64,000 nt of DNA from Roseovarius litorisediminis (GTDB lineage Bacteria > Pseudomonadota > Alphaproteobacteria > Rhodobacterales > Rhodobacteraceae), in contig NZ_FWFL01000001.1 in NCBI RefSeq assembly GCF_900172295.1, positions 645,334 to 709,333 of the forward strand, in the 5' to 3' direction. Both the position numbers and the translations under genes were made by a program. Below the pieces are notes generated by a model that was not told where the DNA came from, did not search any database, and was given only the letters and a program-made list of their open reading frames with translations. Below are positions 6,724 to 16,148 of the stretch, one piece after another (position 1 is the first letter of the stretch; every line of letters starts with the position of its first letter).

Positions 6724-7653
6724 CTATCCCCCCGCCGTACGCCGCAATCTGGCCGGTGTTTCGCCAAAGCGCCGCTTGAACGCTCGTGTAAAGGCCGCAT
6801 CCGAGCCATAGCCCACCGCCTCGGTAATCTCGGAAATCGGTGTTTCGGTCCGGACCAGCAATTTGCGCGCCTGCAGCATCCGCCATTCAGTCAGATAAGT
6901 AGCAGGTGGCTTTCCCATAACATCATGAAATCTTGTGGCAAATGATGTGCGTGACATGCCTGCCTCACGCGCCAGCAGTGTCAGGTCTACGTTGGCGGCG
7001 TGGTTTTCGTGGATATAGGTCAGCGCCCGGTTCAACCGTGCATCGTGCATCGTCGCCAGCACCCCTTGCACCGGCGAATGATCGGCCATCCAGGCGCGTA
7101 ACAGACTGACAAACAACACTTCCCCCATTCTGTCTGCCACCGCCGACGCCCCCGGCGCATCGCCCGTTTGCTCATTTGTGATCAGATCCACGACGATCCG
7201 GAACAACCCGGCCCCATCACGCGCAAAGACATCGCGCACCACAATCAGGTCCGGCAGTTCCGCGAACATAGGATGATCCAGCGTACCGTCCCACTCGAAA
7301 TGTCCGCATAACATCCGTGTAGACGGATGGGCGGGTTTTTCGTTAGGGCTATCCATGAGGCGTTTCATCACCTCCGGTCCCGGCTCGGCCCGGGCATCAG
7401 CGGTTTCCAGCATGGCGTGAGGCGCCCCATGGGGCAACAGCACCGCGTCCCCTGCCCTCAATTCGGTATCGCGCCCGTCGTGACGCAGAACGCAACGGCC
7501 CTCCAGAACCATGTGAAGTGGCCCATTGGTGCAGGTCGGCGCCTCAAGCCCCCACCCCGGCGCCATATCCCGCACGAAATACACACAGGCACGCAGGCGG
7601 ACCAACCGCAATACGTCGCTCAGGGCGTCGGTGGCATCCGGGGCATTGTTCAT
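6724..7653 (-). CDS. AraC-family transcriptional regulator
   Basis: A protein of 309 aa. Residues about 10-200 form a cupin-type sensor domain ('LRAGDAVLLPHGAPH') and residues about 205-305 carry two helix-turn-helix motifs ('LLAREAGMSRTSFATRFHDV' and 'ITEAVGYGSDAAFTRAFKRR'). The organisation is that of the AraC_binding_2/Cupin_6 regulators. It is divergent from the metallo-beta-lactamase-fold gene with a 177-bp gap, so that gene is its most likely target. The inducer is unknown. Confidence 0.85.
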   Translation of the reverse strand: MNNAPDATDALSDVLRLVRLRACVYFVRDMAPGWGLEAPTCTNGPLHMVLEGRCVLRHDGRDTELRAGDAVLLPHGAPHAMLETADARAEPGPEVMKRLMDSPNEKPAHPSTRMLCGHFEWDGTLDHPMFAELPDLIVVRDVFARDGAGLFRIVVDLITNEQTGDAPGASAVADRMGEVLFVSLLRAWMADHSPVQGVLATMHDARLNRALTYIHENHAANVDLTLLAREAGMSRTSFATRFHDVMGKPPATYLTEWRMLQARKLLVRTETPISEITEAVGYGSDAAFTRAFKRRFGETPARLRRTAGG

Positions 7654-7830
7654 ATCCGGTTCTCCAAAGCTGAAATCTGGATCAAATCTTTTACCTTTAC
7701 AGGGCTTGGGGCAAGCCCGGGCACTGCACCTGTGAACGCAGGATCAATTCTTTTGAACAGACGCATATACCCTGTCCGGCAGATCACCTTCAGGTTGGCA
7801 CTATCGAACCGCAACTTACAGGAACAGATC

Positions 7831-8802
7831 ATGACCAACCTCAAAACCACCCGCCGCACCTTTCTGACTTCGGCCCTGGCGACAAGCGCGGCCACACCTT
7901 TGATCGGACTGGCAGCGCCAGCACGGGCCGCAGCCGAACTGGCGCCGTTTCGTGCCTTGTACCGCTTTTCAATCGGGGCCATGCGGATCACGATCATCGA
8001 CGATGCCCGTTTTACATTTCCGGCCCCCATGTTTGCGATGAACCAGCCAGAAGGCAGCATGGCCAAATTTTTGGCCAACTACGGCCTGCCAACCGATACC
8101 GTGTCGGCGCATATGCAAATCACCCTGGTAGAAACAGGTAGTCACAAGGTACTGCTGGACGCCGGTATGGGGGACATCACCTTTCCTGGGAACGATCCCG
8201 ACAACGGGCGCCTTTTGGCTGGTCTGGCTTCAATCGGGGTGACGCCGGATGACATTACCGATGTTATCATCAGCCACGGCCACCCCGACCATATCGGCGG
8301 CTGCACGCTGGACGGTCAGCCCTGTTTCCCGAATGCCATTTATCACATCCCACCGGACGAACTGGAATTCTGGACCCAGAAACCGGGCGACGAGCAAAAT
8401 TTCATGAACACGATGATCGCCGTAGGCAATGCCAAGCTGTCTCCATTGCAAGGCCTCATCAAGACATATGGTGATGGCGATAAAATTGTACCGGGAATCG
8501 CCGCCGTAGCGGCCCCTGGTCACACTCTGGGTCATCACGCCTTTCTGCTGGAAGACGGTGGTGCAAGCCTGCTGCACCTGATGGATGCCGCAGTGCATTA
8601 CCTAGTGGGCCCGCAAGAGCCGGACTGGGCACTGGCGGTCGAAATGGCCCCCGACATTGCAGCTGCGACACGCCGGAAACTGTTCAGGACAGCCGCGGAC
8701 TCGAAAACGCTGGTCGCCGGTTATCATTTTCCATTCCCCGGAATTGGCCGGATCATTGAAACTGGCGATGCATGGCGCTTTGTGCCAATGCAAGTCGCCT
8801 GA
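7831..8802 (+). CDS. Tat-exported metallo-beta-lactamase-fold hydrolase
   Basis: A protein of 323 aa. The N-terminus has a twin-arginine signal (TRRTFLTSALATSAA) ending near 'APARAAA', so it is probably folded in the cytoplasm and exported to the periplasm. The zinc-binding motif reads 'SHGHPDHIGG' (HxHxDH), with later ligands in 'PGHTLGHH' and 'LMDAAVHY'. It belongs to the large lactonase/hydrolase branch. The substrate cannot be told from sequence; lactones such as acyl-homoserine lactones are one possibility among several. The start is ATG after ACAGGAACAG; a long in-frame extension upstream has no coding character. Control by the divergent AraC protein is likely. Confidence 0.85.
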   Translation: MTNLKTTRRTFLTSALATSAATPLIGLAAPARAAAELAPFRALYRFSIGAMRITIIDDARFTFPAPMFAMNQPEGSMAKFLANYGLPTDTVSAHMQITLVETGSHKVLLDAGMGDITFPGNDPDNGRLLAGLASIGVTPDDITDVIISHGHPDHIGGCTLDGQPCFPNAIYHIPPDELEFWTQKPGDEQNFMNTMIAVGNAKLSPLQGLIKTYGDGDKIVPGIAAVAAPGHTLGHHAFLLEDGGASLLHLMDAAVHYLVGPQEPDWALAVEMAPDIAAATRRKLFRTAADSKTLVAGYHFPFPGIGRIIETGDAWRFVPMQVA

Positions 8803-8986
8803 TCCTTCGGGCAAGCCCGTACCACTCACGGCCCTCTCGCGTCCGACTTTCTGTCGGGCGCGTATTGCTTTGCAGGATGCCACAGGCATGCAACGCGAAA
8901 TAAGGCTACAATACTTATGCTCACAAAGTTACGATCAGCTTAGATTAAGCCGAATCTGATCTTGCAGAAGGGGTAGTTTTATTTCC

Positions 8987-10015
8987 ATGCGCTTTTTTCA
9001 TCTCGCTGCTTTCATCATGGTTTTGACCTCACCTTCCGCCGCGCAAGAGGCGCTAAAACCTGTCAAATTGATTACGGTTCAGTCAACGTCCAGCGCAATT
9101 TCCCGCCAGTTTTTTGGTCAGGTCGTGGCGCGGGAAACCGTTGATCTGGCGTTTCAGGTGGGGGGGCAAATCGTGGAATTTCCGGTGATCGAAGGTGATC
9201 CCTTGTCCAAGGGCAGCCTGATTGCGCGGCTTGATCTGGAGCCTTTTGAACTGGCCCTGGCACAAGCCCGGCTGGAAAAGGAACAGGCCGACAGAAATCT
9301 TGCCCGCCTGCAAAAGCTGGAAGGCAATACCGTGGCACAAGTCAGTGTGGATGATGCCAAAACCCAGGCCGGCCTGGCGGCGATTGCCCTGCGCAATGCT
9401 GAGCGTTCTCTGGAAGAAGCCACACTTTACGCCCCCTATGATGCGCTGGTGGCTGTGCGGGACGTGGCAAATTTCACCACCATTTCGGCGGGAACGCCCG
9501 TAGTGCGTCTGCATGATATGTCAGAGCTTCGAATTGAAATTGATGTCCCCGAAATCCTGTTTCAGCGCGCCGGAAAAGATCCTAACGTCAAGGTCTATGC
9601 CAGCTTTCCGACCAGTGACCGGAAGTTTCCTTTGGAAGTGCGCGAATTCAACGCTGAAACCTCTCAGGTTGGTCAAACATTCCGCCTGACCTTTGGATTG
9701 GATCTGCCGGACAGTATGCGGGTATTGCCCGGATCGTCAGTGACAGTGTTTGCTACCATTCTGGAAGGCAAGGAAAGCATCGCCCTGCCCTCGTCTGCGG
9801 TGATGATCGGCAATGATGGGGCCACGTCGGTCATGCTTTACTCTGGCGCGGAAACCGGCACCGTCATGCGGCGCCCCGTCACGCTTGAGGCCGCCCAGAA
9901 CGGGCAGTTTCGCGTTTTGGACGGCCTGACCCCGGGGGAGCAGGTTGTCGCGGCAGGTGGCAACGCATTGCACGACGGGCAAAACGTGCGCCGGTTTACC
10001 GGTTTCCCGAATTAG
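8987..10015 (+). CDS. RND efflux periplasmic adaptor (membrane fusion protein)
   Basis: A protein of 342 aa with a signal peptide (start MRFFHLAAFIMVLTSPS, cut near SAAQ). Residues about 45-80 and 150-175 form the split lipoyl domain ('VDLAFQVGGQIVEFPVIEGD' and 'LYAPYDALVAVRDV'). The hairpin between them is coiled coil ('LEKEQADRNLARLQKLEG'), followed by beta-barrel and membrane-proximal domains. Adaptors of this type connect an inner-membrane RND pump to an outer-membrane channel. The RND gene follows after 9 bp. No outer-membrane factor gene is adjacent, so a TolC homologue encoded elsewhere is probably used. Drug or metal specificity cannot be inferred. Confidence 0.88.
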   Translation: MRFFHLAAFIMVLTSPSAAQEALKPVKLITVQSTSSAISRQFFGQVVARETVDLAFQVGGQIVEFPVIEGDPLSKGSLIARLDLEPFELALAQARLEKEQADRNLARLQKLEGNTVAQVSVDDAKTQAGLAAIALRNAERSLEEATLYAPYDALVAVRDVANFTTISAGTPVVRLHDMSELRIEIDVPEILFQRAGKDPNVKVYASFPTSDRKFPLEVREFNAETSQVGQTFRLTFGLDLPDSMRVLPGSSVTVFATILEGKESIALPSSAVMIGNDGATSVMLYSGAETGTVMRRPVTLEAAQNGQFRVLDGLTPGEQVVAAGGNALHDGQNVRRFTGFPN

Positions 10016-10024
10016 GAGCGCACC

Positions 10025-13000
10025 ATGTCAGTCGCCCGTGTCTCTATCGACAAGCCTGTTGTTACCTGGCTCATTATCCTGGGTTGTCTGTTTGGTGGCC
10101 TGTGGGGATTTAGCGCCCTTGGCCGACTGGAAGACCCGGCTTTTACAATCAAGAACGCTGTAATCTCGACGCGCTATCCCGGAGCATCCGCTGAACAAGT
10201 GGCGCGGGAAGTGTCTGAGCCTCTTGAATCCGCCATTCAGAAGATGGGCGAAGTCGATACCATCACATCGGTCAATCAGCCGGGCAGTTCGCTGATCGAG
10301 ATTGAAATCAAGGCAACCTATGATGGCTCGGAACTGCCTCAGGTCTGGGACAAACTCAGAAGCCGGGTGCGTGATGCAGCGCGCGCTTTGCCCGATGGTG
10401 TCTCGTCGCCCTTGGTCAACGATTCATTCGGGGACGTCTTTGGTATCTATTATGCCGTGACGGCGCCGGGATTTTCGGACGCAGAGCGCCACCGGCTTGC
10501 CACGTTCTTACGCCGGGAAATTCTGGCTGTTCCGGGTGTCGCGGATGTCGACGTGTCCGGGCTTCCCGACGAGGCCATTTTTGTTGAACCCAATCTGGCG
10601 CTGGCCGCCAATCAGAACATCCCTCCTTCGGCCATCGTCAACGCAATAGCGACAGCAGATTCCGTCACCGATTCCGGTAAACTTGAAAACCATGGCACCC
10701 GCAGCCTGATTCAGAGGCCCGAGGGATCCGATACGGTGGAATCCATCGCCGGTCTGTCAATCGGGGTTGGCGGCGAGGTGCTGAACCTGTTCGATTTCGC
10801 CGAAGTGCACCGCGGTCGCCAAGACGACCCCAGCCTGATCGTCCGGTTCGACGGCACCGAGGCGTTCACCCTTGGGATTGCAGGCCTGGCAACCGAAAAC
10901 ATCGTGGAAGTCGGCAAACGGGTAGATGCCCATCTGGCACAGCTTGACCCCGAGATCCCCTATGGCGTTGACCTGCATCCCATCTACCAGCAGCACGTTG
11001 TCGTTGATGAAGCCAGCACCGACTTTCTGGTAAACCTTGCAATGTCAGTTGCCATTGTCGTTATCGTTCTGGCGATTTTCATGGGCTGGCGGGCGGCGGT
11101 TGTGGTCGGCTCTACTCTTTTGCTGACCGTGGTTGGCACGTTGTTTTTCATGGCAATATTTTCAATCGAGATGGAACGGATTTCGCTGGGCGCGCTGATC
11201 ATTGCGATGGGCATGCTAGTGGACAATGCCATCGTGGTGGCCGAGGGCATGCAGGTTTCCATGCAGCGTGGAAAATCCTCGCGGGAGGCCGCAGATGAGG
11301 CCGCTTCGAAAACCCAGATCCCTTTATTGGGGGCCACCGTAATCGGAATCATGGCCTTTGCCGGGATTGGTCTCAGCCCGGATTCAACCGGTGAATTCCT
11401 GTTCTCGCTTTTCGCCGTGATTGGCATCTCGCTGCTGCTGAGTTGGGGGCTTGCCCTGACCGCCACCCCACTGCTGGCACATTATTTCTTCAAACAAGTT
11501 AAAGGCGCGGATGATCAGCCGGATGCCTATGGCGGCCTGATGTTTCGCATCTACGCGACGGTGTTGCGCGGGGCGCTGCGGCAGCGCTGGCTGGTGGTTC
11601 TGGGGTTGATGGCGGTGACAATCGCCTGCTTTGCAGGCTTCGGCCAGATCAAGCAGCAATTCTTTCCCAATTCCAACACACCGCTTTTCTTTGTGCATTA
11701 CAAATTGCCGCAAGGCACTTCGATTGAAACGACATCGGCCCATATGATGCGCCTTGAAAAATGGCTCTCAGGACGTGAGGACGTGGTTTCAACAACAACC
11801 TACGTTGGTCAGGGGGCGACCCGCTTCATGCTGACCTATGCGGCGGAAAAGCCCAACCCGTCATACGGGCATATGATCATACGGACCGAAAATCTGGATC
11901 AGATTCCGCCCCTGCGCGCCGAACTAGAAAGCTTTGCCGCCGAAACCCTGCCCGAGGGTGAATTTCGCGTAAAACGTCTGGTTTTTGGCCCTGGCGGCGG
12001 TGATCCGATACAGGTGCGATTCTCGGGAAGCGACCCTGCTGTGTTGCGAACGCTTGGGGCCGAGGCCGCCCGGCGCATGGCAGCGGACAGCGACAACATT
12101 CGCGACCTGCGCACCAACTGGCGTGAACAGGAACTGGTACTCAAACCCATTTACGCAACCGATCGGGCGCAAACCGCCGGGATCACCCGCGATGACATCG
12201 CCGACACAATCCGTTTCGCGACCGAAGGGATCACTGGTGGCGTGCTGCGGGAAGATGAACGCCTGATCCCGATCATTGTCCGACAGGCGAAAGACTCGGA
12301 CACCGGCCTTGTCGATCATCTGGTCTGGTCCACCTCAGCAAATAGCTTTGTGCCCCTCGAGCAGGTGATCGACGGCATGACGTTCGAGGCACAGAACACT
12401 CTGGTGCATCGGCGCGACCGCCTGAAAACGCTGACGGTCAGCGCCGATATTCCACCTGACCTTACAGCCGCCACGGTACATGCAGAAATACGCAATACCA
12501 TCGAGGCCATGGAGATTCCTCTTGGCTACAAGATGGAATGGGGCGGCGAATTCGAAAGCGCGCGCGATGCCAACAAAAGCCTTGCTGCGCAACTGCCCGC
12601 CAGCATTCTGATCATGGTGCTGATCTCGATCCTGCTTTTCACTGCCTTGCGACAGCCGCTGATCATCTGGCTGCTGGTCCCCATGTCGGTCAACGGCGTG
12701 GTTCTGGGCCTGCTGGGCACGGGCCTGCCGTTTACCTTTACCGCGCTGCTGGGGCTTCTCAGCCTGTCGGGTATGTTGTTGAAAAATGGCATTGTTCTGG
12801 TCGAAGAGATCGACATCGTGCGCCGCGAGGGAAAAGCGCTGCGCGAGGCGATTGTCGAGGCCTGCGTCTCTCGTGTCCGCCCGGTGGTGCTGGCGGCGGC
12901 GACAACCATTCTGGGCATGGCACCGTTGCTGGGTGATGCGTTCTTTGTTTCGATGGCCGTCACCATTATGGGCGGTCTGGCCTTTGCGTCGGTCCTGACA

Positions 13001-13087
13001 TTGATCGCGGCGCCTGTTTTCTATGACATCCTGTTCTCTCGCGATGAGCGTGCCGCAAACAAAGCCACGGCCACGGTGGCGGCATGA
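10025..13087 (+). CDS. RND-family efflux transporter, inner-membrane subunit
   Basis: A protein of 1020 aa, the usual length for HAE-1-type pumps. A first transmembrane segment near the N-terminus is followed by the large periplasmic loop. A TM2-6 block near 335-485 includes 'LGALIIAMGMLVDNAIVVAE', carrying the proton-relay Asp, and a second loop and TM8-12 block follow. The C-terminal half repeats the pattern ('LSLSGMLLKNGIVLVEEID'). It forms a proton-driven trimer that exports substrates from periplasm or membrane. It overlaps nothing and ends 3 bp before the stop of the convergent permease gene. Confidence 0.92.
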   Translation: MSVARVSIDKPVVTWLIILGCLFGGLWGFSALGRLEDPAFTIKNAVISTRYPGASAEQVAREVSEPLESAIQKMGEVDTITSVNQPGSSLIEIEIKATYDGSELPQVWDKLRSRVRDAARALPDGVSSPLVNDSFGDVFGIYYAVTAPGFSDAERHRLATFLRREILAVPGVADVDVSGLPDEAIFVEPNLALAANQNIPPSAIVNAIATADSVTDSGKLENHGTRSLIQRPEGSDTVESIAGLSIGVGGEVLNLFDFAEVHRGRQDDPSLIVRFDGTEAFTLGIAGLATENIVEVGKRVDAHLAQLDPEIPYGVDLHPIYQQHVVVDEASTDFLVNLAMSVAIVVIVLAIFMGWRAAVVVGSTLLLTVVGTLFFMAIFSIEMERISLGALIIAMGMLVDNAIVVAEGMQVSMQRGKSSREAADEAASKTQIPLLGATVIGIMAFAGIGLSPDSTGEFLFSLFAVIGISLLLSWGLALTATPLLAHYFFKQVKGADDQPDAYGGLMFRIYATVLRGALRQRWLVVLGLMAVTIACFAGFGQIKQQFFPNSNTPLFFVHYKLPQGTSIETTSAHMMRLEKWLSGREDVVSTTTYVGQGATRFMLTYAAEKPNPSYGHMIIRTENLDQIPPLRAELESFAAETLPEGEFRVKRLVFGPGGGDPIQVRFSGSDPAVLRTLGAEAARRMAADSDNIRDLRTNWREQELVLKPIYATDRAQTAGITRDDIADTIRFATEGITGGVLREDERLIPIIVRQAKDSDTGLVDHLVWSTSANSFVPLEQVIDGMTFEAQNTLVHRRDRLKTLTVSADIPPDLTAATVHAEIRNTIEAMEIPLGYKMEWGGEFESARDANKSLAAQLPASILIMVLISILLFTALRQPLIIWLLVPMSVNGVVLGLLGTGLPFTFTALLGLLSLSGMLLKNGIVLVEEIDIVRREGKALREAIVEACVSRVRPVVLAAATTILGMAPLLGDAFFVSMAVTIMGGLAFASVLTLIAAPVFYDILFSRDERAANKATATVAA

Positions 13088-13090
13088 CAG

Positions 13091-14125
13091 TTACATCACA
13101 AAATCAAAGGCATACCCCGCCACAAGCGAACCCGATACCGCCAGTATCAGATACAGGAAAAAGGGTATGAACCGTAAAACCGGAAATATCGCCATGGCCC
13201 CCCAGATGCTGACCACTCCGCCCGACACAAGAAAGCCCATGGCAGCCCCCGGTGACATTCCGTGGTCCAGCAGGCTGCGGGTCAATGGCAGGGCAGCGTA
13301 TCCGTCGACATAGGCAGGGGCACCCACCAAGACGGCAAGCGGAATAGCCCACCACGCATCATCCCCCAGATACACGCCAAGCGCTTCTGGGTGCAAAAAC
13401 TGATTCAGAAAATGCTCGGCCGCAAAGGCCGGGATCAGGCAGATCAGGATCAGTTTCATAGTGGCAATAAACTGTTTACGAAACATCGCTCGGCGAGACG
13501 CGTCAGCCCAGACGTTGATTTTAAACGCAAGGGATTCTCCGCAACGCGCTGCTGAAATTGTGGCAACTAAACGATTGTTCTGTAAGGGGTTTACGTACCA
13601 TCCACGATTAAAGAAAAACCCCGCAACTACCCCGGCCCACAGGCCCAGGCCAAAGGCAGCCAAGGTTTTACCAAATGCAAATGCAAATCCTAGCGTGGCC
13701 GCTGTGGTGGCCAGCATGGCCGGATCTGTGACCGGCGAAGACAGCCAGAAGGCCATCACGGGCGCCAGGGGCACGCCTGCCGCCAATAGCCCTGTCATGA
13801 GTGGCAGGACAGTGACCCCGCAAACCGGCGTCACCGCCCCGATGGCGGATGCGGCAACAATGGTCCAGCCCAAACGCCCCTCAAAGACCTTTGCGATATG
13901 ACCATCGGCGCCGCTGGCCATGATCCATGCCGCCAACACAATACCCGGAACAACCAGCGGTGCGACAGAGAAAAGCCCTTTGACCACAAAGACCCCCGCC
14001 CCCCACATCGCCATTGGCATCACCAAGGTTAAACCGGCCAGAACAACGGCAAGGCCACCCCACAGAAAATTGTATCTTCTGCGATGATGCGTAAGGTCTG
14101 TAAGGTTTGTACGTGAAAACACCAC
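13091..14125 (-). CDS. ArsP/DUF318-type permease
   Basis: A protein of 344 aa with about eight to ten membrane segments. 'CGVTVLPLMTGLLAAGVPLA' followed by 'SSPVTDPAML' is the signature of the permease family that contains ArsP (organoarsenical efflux) and related metal exporters. It ends in four hydrophobic segments. The start is GTG at 14125 with AGGAG eight bases upstream. The first dozen codons coincide with a 25-bp repeat found again at 36342, so the protein begins with an odd hydrophilic RTNLTDLT stretch that homologues may lack. It is divergent from the LysR gene (87 bp between), which probably regulates it. Substrate uncertain. Confidence 0.75.
   Translation of the reverse strand: MVFSRTNLTDLTHHRRRYNFLWGGLAVVLAGLTLVMPMAMWGAGVFVVKGLFSVAPLVVPGIVLAAWIMASGADGHIAKVFEGRLGWTIVAASAIGAVTPVCGVTVLPLMTGLLAAGVPLAPVMAFWLSSPVTDPAMLATTAATLGFAFAFGKTLAAFGLGLWAGVVAGFFFNRGWYVNPLQNNRLVATISAARCGESLAFKINVWADASRRAMFRKQFIATMKLILICLIPAFAAEHFLNQFLHPEALGVYLGDDAWWAIPLAVLVGAPAYVDGYAALPLTRSLLDHGMSPGAAMGFLVSGGVVSIWGAMAIFPVLRFIPFFLYLILAVSGSLVAGYAFDFVM
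14091..14115. repeat. 25-bp repeat, copy 1 (GTA every 9 bp)
   Basis: Units GTAAGGTCT, GTAAGGTTT and GTACGTG follow each other, placing GTA at 14091, 14100 and 14109. The full 25 bp recur exactly at 36342-36366. Here it lies inside the first codons of the permease gene, where the minus strand reads RTNLTDLT. Confidence 0.8.
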
Positions 14126-14212
14126 AAAATCTCCTGCTGCTGATTTGCAGTATGCATGTTCAGAAATTAGTCGTAAAACGAATACCTCCTATATCTACTA
14201 TGAGTAATTTGA

Positions 14213-15073
14213 ATGGATACTCTTGATAGCGATCTGCTGCGCACCTTCCTTGCAATCGCTGATGCAGGCTCAGTGACAGACGGGGCGGCCCGCATCTTTC
14301 GATCACAATCCGCAGCCAGCCTGCAGATCAAACGGCTGGAAGAAACGCTTGGACAACCTGTGTTCGACCGGCACGGGCGCGGTGTGACACTGACCGAAGC
14401 CGGGGAGCAGCTGATACCCGTCGCACGGGAGGTGACCAGCAGATTGGATCAAACCCTGAGAAGCCTTCGTGCCGATGGTATGACCGGCAGCCTGCGTATC
14501 GGAGTGCCAGATGACCACAGCCACAGGTTTCTGGCGCAGATTATCGCCGAATTTGCGCAATCACACCCTTCGGTAGAACTGCACGTAACCTGCGATCTGA
14601 GTGCACGGTTTCCGCAGGCCCTGGCGAACGGAGCGCTTGATCTAGCCGTCTATGAAGTTGAGCGCCCGGACAACCCGGATAGCGTACTCTGGCGCGACCA
14701 GACATATTGGGTCGCCTCGCGGCATCATGATCTGCTAACACAAGACGTGCTGCCTGTGGCCTTGTTTGACCGGGACTGCTGGTGGCGGGACGCGGCACTT
14801 GAGGCGTTGAACCGGCTTGGTCGCCCGTATCGTGTGATCTTTTCCAGCCAGAGCGTAACCGGTGTCGCCGCCGCGATCGAGGCCGGTATTGCCATTGGCC
14901 TGCTGGGAGAAAGCAGCCTTAACGATACTCTGGTGCAGCTCACACCAGAACAGGGGTTTGCCGTGATGCCGGTTTCAAACCTTGTGCTGGGCACAGCCGG
15001 AACAGGTGAAACCCCGGCGCGAAAAGGCATGACCGACGCAATCCGCCGTGCCTTTCAGAATGAGCGGTTCTAA
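14213..15073 (+). CDS. LysR-family transcriptional regulator
   Basis: A protein of 286 aa. The N-terminal winged helix-turn-helix is typical ('LLRTFLAIADAGSVTDGAAR' through 'LEETLGQPVFDRHGRG'). The periplasmic-binding-protein-like effector domain begins near residue 90 ('SLRIGVPDD'). It is divergent from the ArsP-like permease gene, the classical arrangement for LysR-type control of a neighbour. The end converges on the agmatinase gene, and an imperfect inverted repeat spans the junction. Confidence 0.88.
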   Translation: MDTLDSDLLRTFLAIADAGSVTDGAARIFRSQSAASLQIKRLEETLGQPVFDRHGRGVTLTEAGEQLIPVAREVTSRLDQTLRSLRADGMTGSLRIGVPDDHSHRFLAQIIAEFAQSHPSVELHVTCDLSARFPQALANGALDLAVYEVERPDNPDSVLWRDQTYWVASRHHDLLTQDVLPVALFDRDCWWRDAALEALNRLGRPYRVIFSSQSVTGVAAAIEAGIAIGLLGESSLNDTLVQLTPEQGFAVMPVSNLVLGTAGTGETPARKGMTDAIRRAFQNERF

Positions 15074-15120
15074 AGCGTTTCGGCTTATTTTTCTGAACCA
15101 GCAATGCGTCGAAACCCTTT
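15072..15120. terminator. Imperfect inverted repeat between convergent genes
   Basis: AAAGCGTTTCG at 15072-15082 pairs with CGAAACCCTTT at 15110-15120 with one mismatch. It covers both stop codons of the convergent LysR and agmatinase genes and contains a T-rich loop. It is a plausible but weak bidirectional terminator. Confidence 0.35.
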
Positions 15121-16090
15121 AGCCGGTTTTTCGCCGTGCCCAGCCCCAGAGACACAAAAGCTCCGTCGCCACATGCGCACCGGCAACGGCCGTGGCCCCG
15201 GTTGTATCAAAGGGCGGCGAGACTTCGACGATATCGCCGCCAACCATGTTGATCCCGGCAATATCGCGCAGAAGGATGGCCGCCTGCGCTGTTGAAAGCC
15301 CGCCCCAGACCGGTGTGCCGGTGCCGGGGGCAAAGGCGGGATCCAGACAATCGATATCGAAGGTTACATATACCTGAGAATCGCCCAGTATCTCCTTGAT
15401 CTTCCTGGCTGTTTCCACGGGTCCACGTTCATGAACCTCGCGCGCATCAATGATGTTAACCCCCATTGTGTCGGTATTTACGGTTCTAATACCCACCTGA
15501 ACCGAACGTTTGGGGTCAATCAGCCCCAGCTTGATCGCCTTGTAGAACATGGTGCCATGGTCGATCCGCTCCATGTTGTCATCCACCCAGGTGTCGGTAT
15601 GGGCATCAAATTGCAACAGCGCCAGGGGGCCGAATTTTTCAGCATAGGCCTTGAGGATAGGAAACGAGATATAGTGATCCCCGCCCAGACAGATACTGGC
15701 AGCGCCTGCATCCAGTATCCCGCGAATATGGGCCGTCAACGCATCGGGAAAATCACTGACCATGGCATAGTCAAAGGCCAGGTCGCCGTAATCCACAATG
15801 TCCAGCTCGGTCATCGGGTCGTACCCGTCCCAACCATATGGGGCATCGAAAGGCTGCAGGGTGCTGGCCTCGCGAATGGCGCGCGGCCCCAGACGGGTGC
15901 CCGTGCGGTTCGTCACGGCCTGATCAAACGGAACACCGGTGATAGCTATATCAACACCTGTCAGGTCCTTGGTATAGCGCCGTCGCAAGAATGAAGTTGC
16001 GCCACCAAATGCGTTTTCGCTGCTTTCACCACGCAAGCTTTCGCGTGTAAATGCCTGATCTACCTGATTTTTAGCGTCTTCAAGTGCCAT
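15119..16090 (-). CDS. Agmatinase/arginase-family ureohydrolase
   Basis: A protein of 323 aa. All binuclear manganese motifs are present: 'GGDHYISF', 'FDAHTDTW' and 'TFDIDCLDPAFAPG', with 'EVSPPFD' near the end. The size and the 'TGTRLGPRAIREAS' motif fit agmatinase (SpeB), which splits agmatine into putrescine and urea, but guanidinobutyrase and related guanidino-acid hydrolases share these motifs. The start at 16090 fits family length and has AAAGGG upstream; the frame is open further but is antisense to the next gene. The M20 amidohydrolase gene lies 58 bp upstream on the same strand, suggesting joint catabolism of a guanidino or acylamino compound. Confidence 0.85.
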   Translation of the reverse strand: MALEDAKNQVDQAFTRESLRGESSENAFGGATSFLRRRYTKDLTGVDIAITGVPFDQAVTNRTGTRLGPRAIREASTLQPFDAPYGWDGYDPMTELDIVDYGDLAFDYAMVSDFPDALTAHIRGILDAGAASICLGGDHYISFPILKAYAEKFGPLALLQFDAHTDTWVDDNMERIDHGTMFYKAIKLGLIDPKRSVQVGIRTVNTDTMGVNIIDAREVHERGPVETARKIKEILGDSQVYVTFDIDCLDPAFAPGTGTPVWGGLSTAQAAILLRDIAGINMVGGDIVEVSPPFDTTGATAVAGAHVATELLCLWGWARRKTG

Positions 16091-16148
16091 GGTACTGATG
16101 CCCTTTTTGAGGATCGGGGTGGGAGGGTGGACGATGCTCAGAAGGGCA

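Noticed and set aside
7327..7830. N-terminal extension of the metallo-beta-lactamase-fold gene by 168 codons
   Set aside because: The extension is antisense to the AraC gene, and the Tat signal begins exactly at the ATG at 7831.
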